A DNA stretch of 64,000 nt, from NCBI RefSeq assembly GCF_900129565.1, contig NZ_FQWD01000004.1, positions 62,001 through 126,000 of the forward strand. Reading direction: 5' to 3'. This DNA comes from Marisediminitalea aggregata. Its GTDB lineage: Bacteria > Pseudomonadota > Gammaproteobacteria > Enterobacterales > Alteromonadaceae. Positions within the stretch are counted from its first letter, which is position 1; each line of letters opens with the position of its first letter. This document shows, in pieces, positions 26,806 to 36,215 of the stretch. Position numbers and translations under genes: made by a program. The notes under the pieces were generated by a model. That model searched no databases and had not been told where the DNA came from. It worked only from the letters and a program-made list of their open reading frames with translations.

Positions 26806-27945
26806 ATGAACAACGAGGCAGCGGGGACATCGCAAAATAAACGCTATTATGAACTGGACTGGCTTCGTGTCATTCTGATCTTCGCGGTCTTTTTGCACCA
26901 TGTTTTTATGCCGTTTAATGGCGATGACTGGCATATAACCAATACCGATTCCAGCAAATTGCTGGACGATATCATGGTGTATTTCGAGCAAATCCGTTTA
27001 CCCATACTGTTTTTTATTGCCGGCGCAGGTAGCTACCTGTTACTGCAGCGCAGCACTGCCGGCGCTTTCTTTAAAAGTAAAATTTACCGGCTGGTCGTGC
27101 CTTTTTTTATTGGCATGATGTTTATCGTGCCGCCGCAGGAATATTTTGAACACCCAGACCAATATAGCTCGTTGCTAGACGCCTATTACCACCGATTTCT
27201 GGCGTTTGAACCTAACCACCTTTGGTTCCTCGAGTTTCTTATCGTTTTCATGGTGTTTGCCATACCTGTTGCTGCCTGGTTAAAAAGTAGCGCGTCGAAG
27301 CTAGTCTTGTCGGGGATAACGCGTTTGGCACAATACCGTTTGGGGCTATTTTTGCTAGTTGCTTTGCTTATTGCGGTGCGATGCTGGCTTCAGACCACCA
27401 CCTTTAATGAAGGGCATGGGATCGACAACCTGGCCTTGTCTGCTTTTTATGGTCTGTTTTTCCTGTTTGGTATGATATGCATGAGTCGCTCTTCCATTTG
27501 GGATTCTTTTGCCAAGCACAGACGCACCAGTGCGGTAACACTGCTTCTGTGCTCCTGTTTGTTCTATGGATATTACCTCGTTGATTTTAGCGGCTACGCG
27601 TCACTGCAGACGCGCTGGGCGATATGGTGGGCCATGTGCTCACTGGTATCCTGGTCGGCTATGCTGACCCTGGTTGGTTACGCCAGCAAGTACTGCACCT
27701 CCTCACCAGAGTGGCTTCGTACGGCCAATTCATTGATTTTTCCATTCTATATTTTGCATCAAACGATTATCGTCGGCCTGGCGTTTTACATCGTGCAGTG
27801 GCAAAGCAGCATTGCCATCAAATCAACCCTATTATTAGTACTATCGTTCGCTATTTGCGCAGCAACCTGCTACGTTGGCATTCGGCCATTTAACCTGACT
27901 CGCAGGCTGTTTGGCATGAAACCTATTATCAAGGAACACGCATAA
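26806..27945 (+). CDS. Acyltransferase 3 family membrane protein
   Basis: A 379-residue polytopic membrane protein with about ten hydrophobic segments. The N-terminal RYYELDWLRVILIFAVFLHHVFMPF is the acyltransferase-3 (COG1835/OpgC-like) signature, with the catalytic-type His in the first helix. The R(L/R)xxP motif appears as KIYRLVVPFFIGM and LWFLEFL follows. These enzymes move acyl groups, usually acetyl or succinyl, onto sugars of envelope polymers or secreted molecules; the substrate here is unknown. The next gene, a DUF6265 protein, starts 10 bp downstream and is probably co-transcribed. Confidence 0.85.
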   Translation: MNNEAAGTSQNKRYYELDWLRVILIFAVFLHHVFMPFNGDDWHITNTDSSKLLDDIMVYFEQIRLPILFFIAGAGSYLLLQRSTAGAFFKSKIYRLVVPFFIGMMFIVPPQEYFEHPDQYSSLLDAYYHRFLAFEPNHLWFLEFLIVFMVFAIPVAAWLKSSASKLVLSGITRLAQYRLGLFLLVALLIAVRCWLQTTTFNEGHGIDNLALSAFYGLFFLFGMICMSRSSIWDSFAKHRRTSAVTLLLCSCLFYGYYLVDFSGYASLQTRWAIWWAMCSLVSWSAMLTLVGYASKYCTSSPEWLRTANSLIFPFYILHQTIIVGLAFYIVQWQSSIAIKSTLLLVLSFAICAATCYVGIRPFNLTRRLFGMKPIIKEHA

Positions 27946-27955
27946 GGAGGCGCAC

Positions 27956-28471
27956 ATGAAGGCGTTACTGGTTGTATTATTTGCCTGTCTGCTCACCATC
28001 TCGGTTCAGGCAAATCAGCCATTTCCTAATGTTATGCAAGCAGACAAACACGCGCCCTCGCCTGCCGCCACGTTGGATTCGGTTGCCTGGCTGGCCGGGC
28101 ACTGGCGGGGGGAAGCATTTGGCGGCATTGTAGAAGAAGTCTGGTCGCCCCCATTAGGTGACTCGATGATGGGCGCGTTCAAACTGGTTGTTGGCGACAA
28201 GGTGCAGTTCTATGAGATCGAAACAATCATGGCGGTTAATGCATCGCTGGTGTTTCGTTTGAAGCACTTCGGTAATGACTTAACAAGCTGGGAAGAAAAA
28301 GAGGAATATATGGACTTTCCTCTGTTAAAGCTGACTCAGGACACCGCGTATTTCAATGGCCTCACCTTGCAGCGTATCGACGAAAACACCATGAATATTT
28401 ACGTAGCCATTGAAGATGGCGGCAAAATCACGGAACATAAGTTCCATTATAAAAGAGTATCGTCACGCTAA
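27956..28471 (+). CDS. DUF6265 family exported protein
   Basis: A 171-residue protein with a signal peptide (MKALLVVLFACLLTISVQA, cleavage near residue 19-20). The mature part has the DUF6265 signature SVAWLAGHWRGEAFGGIVEEVWSPP followed by GDSMMGAFKLVVG, and a predicted lipocalin-like beta sheet of alternating strands. The function is not known. GGAGG lies just upstream of the ATG and the gene follows the acyltransferase by 10 bp, suggesting an operon. Confidence 0.82.
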   Translation: MKALLVVLFACLLTISVQANQPFPNVMQADKHAPSPAATLDSVAWLAGHWRGEAFGGIVEEVWSPPLGDSMMGAFKLVVGDKVQFYEIETIMAVNASLVFRLKHFGNDLTSWEEKEEYMDFPLLKLTQDTAYFNGLTLQRIDENTMNIYVAIEDGGKITEHKFHYKRVSSR

Positions 28472-28555
28472 CGCGTCGGCTTGGCAACGTCTTCGACTAA
28501 TCCAATGGCTGTCTCGTTACGTAGCTAAATTAAAATATCAGGTTGGCTCGTTATT

Positions 28556-28726
28556 ATGTTGAAAATCATTGTGTTGCTTCCATTAGTCCTCAGCCTGATT
28601 TGGGTGGGCTATCTGAAGGTTAATCAGTATAGTCTGGCCGACGGCAAGCAGGGATTTAAGTACATCTTTATTTTCTCGTCGGTTGTCGCCCTGTTCTTCA
28701 CATTTATGTATTTTGTCACACAGTAA
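28556..28726 (+). CDS. 56-residue membrane protein
   Basis: A short open frame: MLKIIVLLPLVLSLIWVGYL, a polar turn (KVNQYSLADGKQGFKY), then IFIFSSVVALFFTFMYFVTQ. Two clean hydrophobic helices with a charged loop argue for a real small inner-membrane protein. It lies 84 bp after the DUF6265 gene on the same strand, and a weak AT-rich stretch precedes it. I do not recognise a family. Confidence 0.55.
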   Translation: MLKIIVLLPLVLSLIWVGYLKVNQYSLADGKQGFKYIFIFSSVVALFFTFMYFVTQ

Positions 28727-28873
28727 CGCCAATCTGCTATAAGCGTGGCGTGCTGCTCTGTACGCCCATTTATAGCCGCATGTTGACTTCCCGTCTCAAC
28801 AACTTCTTTTCGGGTAACACTCTTTCGCTTTACCACTAAACCTGAATTATCTACAACGCCGCGAAGAAGAGTA

Positions 28874-28900
28874 CAAAAAAGGCCACTCGTAAGTGGCCTT
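28874..28900 (-). terminator. ppiD intrinsic terminator
   Basis: Read on the minus strand, AAGGCCACT and AGTGGCCTT enclose a 4-base loop and are followed by TTTTTT. It lies 31 bp past the ppiD stop codon. The remaining bases back to the small membrane protein gene hold nothing I can name. Confidence 0.88.
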
Positions 28901-28930
28901 CCTGAATAATGCGATTAATATCCTGGTGAA

Positions 28931-30817
28931 CTACAGGTTAATCTTTACATCCGCAGCGTTGCGCAGGGAGTCGATAAACGCCTGATAACCAGTCTGTGCG
29001 CTTGCGGTAGCAATCTGCTGAGCAAGCGCTGCACTGTCTTCTTCTGACAGCGCCTCAGGCTGATTAATGCCTGTCACCTTCACAATACCCACATCGCCTG
29101 AGCCCAGCTCGGCAATATCAATGTTGTCAGGCGCAGCATTACCCAGCGTAAACAAGGTTTCAACCAGAGCACGTGGCAGTTCACCACTGGTACGCGTCAG
29201 CGCTTCTTTGCTTTCCCACGACAGCGTAACATCACCCAGCTCAAGTGAAGGTGTTTCACCCGCTTTGATTTGCTCAACTACGTTGGTCGCCCAATCGGCT
29301 GCGGCCTGTTGTGCTTTCTCGGCACGAAGCTGCGCAAGAATTCGCGTGCGTACTTCGTCTAGCGATTGAGTGCGTTGTGGCTCGTGCTCTGCGATGCGAA
29401 CGAATGCAATAGTGTCGTCATCAAGTTCAATCAGGTCACTGTTCAGACCTTCTTCAATAAACGCTGGGTCAAATACCCGACTGGTTACTGCTGGCACGTT
29501 TAATGGCGCAGGCACCAATTGCGCGCTGACCAGTCCGGTTTCTTTCACAGGCTTATTCGCTACACCTGCCACATCTTCCAGTGTGTCTGGCACTTCAAAC
29601 GCCAGATTAGCCATGTCATTCTGCAAAGAGTAAAAACGATCAGTGGCTTTGTCTGTAGCAAGCTGGTTGCGAATTTCTTCGCTAACTTCAGCTAATGGCG
29701 TCACTTCCTCAGGCTTGATATCGGTAAGCTTGATAATGTGATAACCAAACTCAGTCTCAACCACGTCAGATACATCGCCTACCTGCGCCAGTGAGAACGC
29801 TGCGTCGTCAAACGCTTCGTCCATCATACCTGCAGTAATGAAATCCAGGTCGCCGCCGTTTTCAGCGGTAAAAGTGTCATCAGAATTTTCTTGTGCGAGA
29901 GTCGCAAAATCTGCGCCGTTGGCAAGTTCAGCCACTAGTGCTTCAGCTTTGGCTTTTGCCGCTGCTTCATCATCACCAAACTCAATGATAATGTGCGATA
30001 CGCGACGCTCTTCCGCCGTTTTGTAAAGCAGGTTGTTTTCGGTGTAGTACTGTTCAACTTCTTCGTCAGATACAGTGACATCGCCTTTCAGATCATCAAC
30101 GGAAAGGACTACATAAGCAATGTTCACCTTTTCTTGCGTATCGAACTGAGCAAGATTCGCTTCGTAGAAGGTATTCACTTCTTCATCGCTCAGCTCAACC
30201 TCAGAGGCGAATGGCGCAGAGTCGACGATAAGGTATTCGGCATTACGTGTTTGCTGTTGCAACGCATTCGCCAGGGTCACTTCTGCAGGTAGTGCGAAAT
30301 CACTGGCGCTGACCGCTCGTGCCAGCTGCTCACGAGTCATTTGCTGACGCATATAATTGCTGAACGAAGCGGGTTGGAAACCATTTTGACGAAGCAGCAT
30401 TAAATAACGCTCATTGTCGAATGTACCTGCCGTTTGAAACTCTGGCATTTGTACAATGGCTTCTCGGATTTGCTTGTCAGACACGCGTAAACCCAATTCT
30501 TCTGCTTTTTGCAGCACAAGGGTATCTGCAATTAAGCGATCCAATACGTTTAAACGAAAATCACGCAGGTAATTTTCATCACTGAACAAAGCGCCGATGC
30601 TTTCACCAAACTGCGCTTCAAGACGCGCGCGTTGAGACTGGTAAGCACGCTCAACATCTTGTTGGCTAATTTCTTCGCCGTTAACTTCTGCCGCTGCCGT
30701 GACACCTGACGATGACACATAGCTACTGACGCCTGCAAATACGAAACTCAACACTATCAGGACAATGATCGCCATCGCCCAAGGGCCTTGAGAACCTTCT
30801 CTGATTCTTTCTAGCAT
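28931..30817 (-). CDS. ppiD: Periplasmic folding chaperone PpiD
   Basis: A 628-residue protein: cytoplasmic MLERIREGSQGPWA, one transmembrane helix (about residues 14-34), an N-terminal SurA-like helical chaperone domain (about 35-200), a parvulin domain (about 260-365, with RRVSHIIIEFGDD, GADFATLAQENSDD and ETEFGYHIIKL), and a C-terminal helical region. PpiD associates with the SecYEG translocon and helps exported proteins fold. It ends the conserved tig-clpP-clpX-lon-hup-ppiD neighbourhood. Confidence 0.95.
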   Translation of the reverse strand: MLERIREGSQGPWAMAIIVLIVLSFVFAGVSSYVSSSGVTAAAEVNGEEISQQDVERAYQSQRARLEAQFGESIGALFSDENYLRDFRLNVLDRLIADTLVLQKAEELGLRVSDKQIREAIVQMPEFQTAGTFDNERYLMLLRQNGFQPASFSNYMRQQMTREQLARAVSASDFALPAEVTLANALQQQTRNAEYLIVDSAPFASEVELSDEEVNTFYEANLAQFDTQEKVNIAYVVLSVDDLKGDVTVSDEEVEQYYTENNLLYKTAEERRVSHIIIEFGDDEAAAKAKAEALVAELANGADFATLAQENSDDTFTAENGGDLDFITAGMMDEAFDDAAFSLAQVGDVSDVVETEFGYHIIKLTDIKPEEVTPLAEVSEEIRNQLATDKATDRFYSLQNDMANLAFEVPDTLEDVAGVANKPVKETGLVSAQLVPAPLNVPAVTSRVFDPAFIEEGLNSDLIELDDDTIAFVRIAEHEPQRTQSLDEVRTRILAQLRAEKAQQAAADWATNVVEQIKAGETPSLELGDVTLSWESKEALTRTSGELPRALVETLFTLGNAAPDNIDIAELGSGDVGIVKVTGINQPEALSEEDSAALAQQIATASAQTGYQAFIDSLRNAADVKINL

Positions 30818-30959
30818 GACTCGATTCTAACTCCGTTACATACCGCTGCCCGAGACATCAACAAAATGGTTGTACTCTCGGTAAAATAAGCCGGGATTAT
30901 AGCCTAACATTCACCCGGATAGAATGCTGGAACGACATTCCTTGTGTCGATACCAATAA

Positions 30960-30987
30960 AAAAGGCGATGGAATTCCATCGCCTTTT
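30960..30987 (-). terminator. hup intrinsic terminator
   Basis: AAAAGGCGATG-GAATTC-CATCGCCTTTT, a perfect 28-bp palindrome 19 bp beyond the hup stop, followed on the minus strand by more T residues. Confidence 0.9.
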
Positions 30988-31006
30988 CAAAAACTCTGAC
31001 TGCTTA

Positions 31007-31279
31007 TTAGTTACAAGCGTCTTTCAGTGCTTTACCAGCTTTGAAAGAAGGTACTTTAGCTGCAGCAATTTCGATAGTCTCACCAGTTTGAGGATTACGA
31101 CCACTACGTGCAGAGCGCTCTCTTACAGAGAAAGTACCGAAACCAACCAGTGCTACTTGATCGCCTTCTTTCAGCGCGTCAGTTACCGCGTCAGTGAAAG
31201 CGTCCAGTGCACGGCCAGCAGCAGCTTTAGAAATATCTGCACCAGCAGCGATTTTATCGATGAGTTGAGACTTGTTCAC
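31007..31279 (-). CDS. hupB: DNA-binding protein HU
   Basis: A 90-residue histone-like protein: [28 protein letters not shown]..., the [22 protein letters not shown] arm (with the proline at the tip) and the KALKDACN end. HU dimers bend and compact DNA. It starts with GTG, with AAGGGGA upstream, has a strong promoter and its own terminator. Position after lon matches the E. coli hupB gene. Confidence 0.96.
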   Translation of the reverse strand: MNKSQLIDKIAAGADISKAAAGRALDAFTDAVTDALKEGDQVALVGFGTFSVRERSARSGRNPQTGETIEIAAAKVPSFKAGKALKDACN

Positions 31280-31344
31280 AATTAAGATCCCCTTCGTTTG
31301 TTATTATGCTCTCGTCCGCAAAAACATTAATTCATTGCTCAGAC

Positions 31345-31373
31345 GTTATAGCAAGCTTAATCAGTAACATCAA
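31345..31373 (-). promoter_or_regulatory. hup promoter
   Basis: On the minus strand TTGATG (31368-31373) and TATAAC (31345-31350) are separated by 17 bp, 66 bp upstream of the GTG start. The rest of the 326-bp hup-lon gap holds the lon terminator and no gene. Confidence 0.65.
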
Positions 31374-31545
31374 GCCAAGCTTTACAATTTTTTAACTTAT
31401 TAATGAATCGCTGCCATCCCTTTAGTGACAAGGCTTCAAGCGAATACAGCAGTTAAGGTAACACAACTTTTCTGACTTTGAAGCCCCTAAAGTTAAAAAA
31501 AATGACTTTTCTCACGTTATCTGCACACTTTTTGAGCAAAACAAA

Positions 31546-31584
31546 TAAAAATGCCGCGCAAGCCTTTATATGACTGGCGCGGCA
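31546..31584 (-). terminator. lon intrinsic terminator
   Basis: On the minus strand TGCCGCGC and GCGCGGCA form an 8-bp stem around a loop of 17 bases, followed by TTTTTA. It begins 22 bp after the lon stop codon. Confidence 0.75.
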
Positions 31585-31605
31585 AGCATTCTATGTGCCT
31601 AAGTT

Positions 31606-33963
31606 TTAGCCGTTTAACGCAACAGGTTGAAAACTCTCAACCGGCTCTTGCAAGGCAATATCTAACACATCATCAATCCACTGTACCGGATGAATAGACA
31701 AATCCTGCTTCACGTTATCCGGAATTTCTTCTAAATCACGTTCATTGTCTTTCGGGATCACCACGGTTTTAATGCCTCCGCGGTGCGCAGCAAGCAGCTT
31801 CTCTTTTAGTCCACCAATCGCCAGCACCTCTCCGCGCAGGGTAATTTCCCCTGTCATGGCCACATCGCACTTAACAGGGTTGCCTGTTAATGACGACACC
31901 AATGCAGTACACATCGCAATACCCGCACTTGGACCGTCTTTAGGTGTTGCGCCTTCTGGCACGTGAACGTGAATATCACGCTTCTCGTAGAAGTCGCCGT
32001 TAATACGCAGTTTTTCAGCGCGTGAGCGAACGACCGTCATGGCAGCATGAATAGACTCCTGCATAACATCGCCCAGTGAACCGGTTGATGTCATTTTTCC
32101 CTTACCAGGTACAGAAGTCGTTTCGATAGTCAGTAAGTCACCGCCAACTTGTGTCCAGGCCAATCCTGTTACCTGACCAATCTGGTTGTTCTTGTCGGCT
32201 TTACCGTAATCGAAGCGCTGCACACCCAGATAGTCTTTCAGGTTATCCTGGTTCACTACCACTTTCTTAGTCGATTTATTCAGCAAAATATCTTTCACCG
32301 CTTTACGACACACTTTAGAAATCTCGCGTTCCAGTGAACGCACACCAGCTTCGCGGGTGTAGTAGCGGATCATGCCAATAATGGCTGAGTCCTCGATTTC
32401 CAGTTCATTCTTTTTAAGGCCGTTGCGTTCCATTTGCTTACTGATCAAATGGCGTGTGGCGATATTCAGCTTCTCATCCTCGGTATAGCCCGATAAACGA
32501 ATCACTTCCATCCGGTCGAGTAACGGACCAGGAATGTTCATGCTGTTTGATGTCGCAACGAACATGACGTCAGACAAATCGTAGTCCACTTCCAGATAAT
32601 GGTCGCTGAAGCTGCTGTTTTGTTCCGGGTCCAGCACTTCGAGTAATGCGGAAGCCGGGTCGCCACGCATGTCAGATGACATCTTGTCGATTTCGTCTAA
32701 CAAGAACAGCGGGTTTTTCACTTCCACTTTGGCCATTTTCTGGATCAGCTTACCCGGCAATGAGCCAATGTAGGTGCGACGGTGTCCACGAATTTCCGCT
32801 TCATCGCGCACGCCACCCAGTGCCATACGCACATACTTGCGGCCTGTGGCTTTGGCAATAGATTGACCCAGTGATGTTTTACCCACACCCGGCGGTCCGA
32901 CTAAACACAGAATCGGCCCTTTCAGTTTACGAACACGTTGTTGCACGGCAAGGTATTCAATAATACGTTCCTTGACCTTTTCCAGTCCGTAATGGTCGGC
33001 ATCCAGGATCTCTTCTGCCTTTGCCAGGTTCTTTTTCACTGCAGAACGCTTATGCCACGGCACACTGGTCAGCCAATCGATATAGCTTCTGACAACCGTT
33101 GCTTCGGCGGACATTGGCGACATCATTTTCAGCTTTTGCAGTTCAGCCTTGGCTTTTTCTTCAGCCTCGGCAGGCATTTTGGCTTCTTCGATTTTCTTGC
33201 TCAGCGCTTCAAATTCATCCGGCGCGTCGTCGAGCTCACCCAGTTCTTTCTGAATGGCTTTCATTTGCTCGTTCAGATAGTACTCACGCTGAGACTTCTC
33301 CATTTGCTTCTTTACGCGGGTGCGAATTTTCTTTTCGACCTGCAGCAAATCAATTTCGCCTTCCATTAACGCCATCAGATACTCAAGGCGTTCATTCACG
33401 CCCCGCATCTCGAGCACTTTTTGCTTCTCTACCAGTTTAAGCGGCATATGCGCAGCCATGGTATCAGCCAAACGTGCAGCATCATCGATGCCGTTGAGCG
33501 ACGTCAGTACTTCGGGTGGAATCTTTTTATTGAGCTTAACGTAACCTTCGAACTGCGACACTGCAGAACGGATCAGCACTTCTTGCTCACTTTCTGGCAG
33601 CGCTTCATCGCCCAGGCGATCGATACCCGCTACAAAGAAAGGTTCAGTTTGTACATAGTCGGCGACTTCACCACGCACATTACCCTCAACCAGCACTTTG
33701 ACCGTGCCGTCGGGTAATTTAAGCAATTGCAAAATGGTCGCGATGGTACCTACAGAATAAATATCGCCGGTGTCTGGCTCGTCAATGCCCGCGTCTTTTT
33801 GGGCAACCAGGAAAATTTGTTTGTCGCTGTCCATGGCCGCTTCCAAACAGCGGATCGACTTCTCACGTCCAACGAATAAAGGTATGACCATATGGGGGTA
33901 CACAACCACGTCCCGCAAGGCCAGTACTGGTATTTCAATGCGATTCTCTCGCTCTGATGTCAT
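31606..33963 (-). CDS. lon: ATP-dependent Lon protease
   Basis: A 785-residue AAA+ serine protease. The N-terminal LAN domain begins IPVLALRDVVVYPHMVIPLFVGRE; the ATPase has Walker A GPPGVGKTSLG and Walker B FLLDEIDKM; the protease domain has the catalytic Ser in KDGPSAGIAMCTALVSS and the Lys further on in LREKLLAAHR-like GGLKEKLLAAHRGG. It degrades misfolded and regulatory proteins in the cytoplasm. A sigma-32-like promoter lies directly upstream. Position between clpX and hup is conserved in enterics. Confidence 0.98.
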   Translation of the reverse strand: MTSERENRIEIPVLALRDVVVYPHMVIPLFVGREKSIRCLEAAMDSDKQIFLVAQKDAGIDEPDTGDIYSVGTIATILQLLKLPDGTVKVLVEGNVRGEVADYVQTEPFFVAGIDRLGDEALPESEQEVLIRSAVSQFEGYVKLNKKIPPEVLTSLNGIDDAARLADTMAAHMPLKLVEKQKVLEMRGVNERLEYLMALMEGEIDLLQVEKKIRTRVKKQMEKSQREYYLNEQMKAIQKELGELDDAPDEFEALSKKIEEAKMPAEAEEKAKAELQKLKMMSPMSAEATVVRSYIDWLTSVPWHKRSAVKKNLAKAEEILDADHYGLEKVKERIIEYLAVQQRVRKLKGPILCLVGPPGVGKTSLGQSIAKATGRKYVRMALGGVRDEAEIRGHRRTYIGSLPGKLIQKMAKVEVKNPLFLLDEIDKMSSDMRGDPASALLEVLDPEQNSSFSDHYLEVDYDLSDVMFVATSNSMNIPGPLLDRMEVIRLSGYTEDEKLNIATRHLISKQMERNGLKKNELEIEDSAIIGMIRYYTREAGVRSLEREISKVCRKAVKDILLNKSTKKVVVNQDNLKDYLGVQRFDYGKADKNNQIGQVTGLAWTQVGGDLLTIETTSVPGKGKMTSTGSLGDVMQESIHAAMTVVRSRAEKLRINGDFYEKRDIHVHVPEGATPKDGPSAGIAMCTALVSSLTGNPVKCDVAMTGEITLRGEVLAIGGLKEKLLAAHRGGIKTVVIPKDNERDLEEIPDNVKQDLSIHPVQWIDDVLDIALQEPVESFQPVALNG

Positions 33964-33995
33964 ACTTCTTCTCTGATTATTACTATTGTGTCTTT

Positions 33996-34022
33996 ATATG
34001 GGGATGGGCTAACAAAGTTCAA
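33996..34022 (-). promoter_or_regulatory. Sigma-32-type heat-shock promoter of lon
   Basis: On the minus strand TTGAAC (34017-34022) is followed after 13 bp by CCCCATAT (33996-34003), close to the RpoH consensus CTTGAAA-N13/15-CCCCATNT. It lies 33 bp before the lon start. Confidence 0.8.
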
Positions 34023-34112
34023 TTAACCCGCAGTATATTTCTATAAGGCGTAGTCTTAATCTACTGCAAACCGTTTTGAAAAGCAGTAACTAATGCTTGA
34101 TATCACAAATAA

Positions 34113-34134
34113 AAAAAGGCCCGGAGGCCTTTTT
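34113..34134 (-). terminator. clpX intrinsic terminator
   Basis: AAAAAGGCC-CGGA-GGCCTTTTT. On the minus strand the T-run continues beyond the stem. It lies 16 bp beyond the clpX stop and separates clpX from lon transcription. Confidence 0.88.
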
Positions 34135-34150
34135 ATATATTTTGATTGTT

Positions 34151-35428
34151 TTATTCGCTGGCGGCTTTTTTGTCCGCACTATCGTAAATAAGAATGGGAT
34201 TAGACTCACCGCGAATCACGGTTTCATCAATCACCACCTTGCTTACGTTTTCCATAGAAGGTAATTCGTACATGGTTTCAAGCAGAACAGCTTCTACAAT
34301 TGAACGCAGGCCGCGGGCACCTGTTTTGCGCTGCATCGCTTTCTTAGCAATCGCAAACAAGGCATCTTCACGAAACTCAAGTTCAGTGTCTTCCATGGCA
34401 AACAAGGCAGAATACTGTTTGGTAATCGCATTCTTCGGCTCTTTCAGAATCTGAATTAACGCTTCTTCATTCAGTTCTTCCAGGCTGGTTACCACTGGCA
34501 GTCGTCCGATAAACTCCGGAATCAACCCGTATTTCACCAGATCTTCTGGCTCTACCTGACGGAACAGCTCAGAAATGGCCTTCTTGTTTTCCTTGGACTT
34601 CACTTCAGCGCCAAAGCCAATGCCGCTGCCGCTGGTCGCGCGTTGTTCGATGACTTTGTCGAGCCCTGCAAATGCACCACCACAGATAAACAGGATCTTA
34701 GAGGTATCAACCTGCAGAAATTCCTGTTGCGGGTGCTTGCGTCCACCTTGCGGCGGTACGGATGCTACAGTGCCTTCGATCAACTTCAATAGCGCTTGCT
34801 GAACACCTTCTCCGGATACGTCACGCGTAATCGAAGGGTTGTCTGATTTACGGCTGATCTTGTCGATTTCATCAATGTAAACAATACCGCGCTGGGCTTT
34901 TTCTACATCGTAATCACACTTCTGCAGCAGCTTTTGAATAATATTTTCAACGTCTTCACCCACATAACCGGCTTCGGTCAGTGTGGTGGCATCAGCCATG
35001 GTGAAAGGTACGTCTAACAGACGAGCCAACGTCTCAGCCAACAGGGTTTTACCGCTACCGGTAGGCCCAATTAGCAGAATGTTACTTTTGCCTAACTCAA
35101 CGCCTTCGTGTACATCACCATTGCGTAAACGCTTGTAATGGTTGTAAACCGCCACCGACAGAACTTTCTTCGCGTGCTCCTGACCAATCACATAGTCGTT
35201 CAGGTGCTCGTGAATTTCCTGGGGTTTTGGCAGCGCATTTTGCTTTTGCTTATTCGGGGCAATCTCCTTGATCTCTTCCCGAATAATATCGTTGCATAAC
35301 TCAACGCACTCATCGCAGATGAACACTGAGGGGCCGGCGATAAGCTTTCTGACCTCGTGCTGGCTTTTGCCACAGAACGAGCAATACAGAAGTTTATTGT
35401 CGCCGTCGCTGCTTTGTTTGTCGCTCAT
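34151..35428 (-). CDS. clpX: ATP-dependent Clp protease ATP-binding subunit ClpX
   Basis: A 425-residue AAA+ unfoldase. The N-terminal zinc-binding domain has [11 protein letters not shown] and [10 protein letters not shown]; Walker A is [12 protein letters not shown], Walker B is IVYIDEIDK, and the RKH pore loop region is present. ClpX recognises tagged proteins and feeds them to ClpP. It follows clpP by 62 bp on the same strand and ends in its own terminator. Confidence 0.98.
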   Translation of the reverse strand: MSDKQSSDGDNKLLYCSFCGKSQHEVRKLIAGPSVFICDECVELCNDIIREEIKEIAPNKQKQNALPKPQEIHEHLNDYVIGQEHAKKVLSVAVYNHYKRLRNGDVHEGVELGKSNILLIGPTGSGKTLLAETLARLLDVPFTMADATTLTEAGYVGEDVENIIQKLLQKCDYDVEKAQRGIVYIDEIDKISRKSDNPSITRDVSGEGVQQALLKLIEGTVASVPPQGGRKHPQQEFLQVDTSKILFICGGAFAGLDKVIEQRATSGSGIGFGAEVKSKENKKAISELFRQVEPEDLVKYGLIPEFIGRLPVVTSLEELNEEALIQILKEPKNAITKQYSALFAMEDTELEFREDALFAIAKKAMQRKTGARGLRSIVEAVLLETMYELPSMENVSKVVIDETVIRGESNPILIYDSADKKAASE

Positions 35429-35490
35429 AGATTATTGCCTCTATACTGCCCGGCAAACATAAACAATAACGCCGGGCTTATATAACTATA

Positions 35491-36117
35491 CTACTTAGAA
35501 GCCGTTGCGTCAGATCGATTTGTTAAAACCTGATCGATTAGCCCGTATTCTTTGGCTTCATTTGCACTTAAGAAGTTGTCACGGTCCGTGTCTCTGGCAA
35601 CCGTTTCATAATCCTGGCCAGTATGCTGTGCCATCAAACGGTTTAACTTCTCTTTAATGCTTAAAATTTCGCGAGCGTGAATCTCAAAATCAGAAGCCTG
35701 GCCCTGGAATCCACCCAAAGGTTGGTGAATCATGACCCGGGCATTAGGTAAGCAATAGCGCTTGCCCTTGGCTCCGCCTGATAACAAGAATGCACCCATG
35801 CTGGCTGCCTGACCCACACACACAGTGCTCACGTCTGGCTTAATGAAATTCATGGTGTCGTAAATGGCCATCCCTGCTGTCACAGAGCCGCCAGGAGAAT
35901 TGATATACAGGAAAATGTCTTTTTCTGGGTTTTCTGCTTCCAGAAACAGCATTTGTGCGACGATCAAATTGGCCATGTGATCCTCTACCTGACCAACCAG
36001 GAAAATCACGTTTTCCTTTAAAAGACGCGAATAAATATCGTAAGAACGCTCTCCTTTAGCAGTTTGTTCAACAACCATGGGAACCAGGGCGTTCATCGGA
36101 TCAAGTGGGCTATGCAT
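35491..36117 (-). CDS. clpP: ATP-dependent Clp protease proteolytic subunit ClpP
   Basis: A 208-residue serine peptidase. Catalytic Ser is in [11 protein letters not shown], His in [12 protein letters not shown] and Asp in [11 protein letters not shown]. Fourteen subunits form the chamber that degrades proteins unfolded by ClpX. It is upstream of clpX and 98 bp downstream of tig, the standard order. Confidence 0.98.
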   Translation of the reverse strand: MHSPLDPMNALVPMVVEQTAKGERSYDIYSRLLKENVIFLVGQVEDHMANLIVAQMLFLEAENPEKDIFLYINSPGGSVTAGMAIYDTMNFIKPDVSTVCVGQAASMGAFLLSGGAKGKRYCLPNARVMIHQPLGGFQGQASDFEIHAREILSIKEKLNRLMAQHTGQDYETVARDTDRDNFLSANEAKEYGLIDQVLTNRSDATASK

Positions 36118-36148
36118 TTTGCGATACCTTACGTACTAACAGAAATAA

Positions 36149-36174
36149 AAATGCTCGGACTAGACCGAGCATTT
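36149..36174 (-). terminator. tig intrinsic terminator
   Basis: AAATGCTCGG-ACTAGA-CCGAGCATTT followed on the minus strand by TTATTT; it lies in the tig-clpP gap and should reduce read-through into clpP. Confidence 0.8.
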
Positions 36175-36215
36175 AAACAGTTGCTTGTAGGTTAAGTCAA
36201 TCTGGGAGTGTAAAA

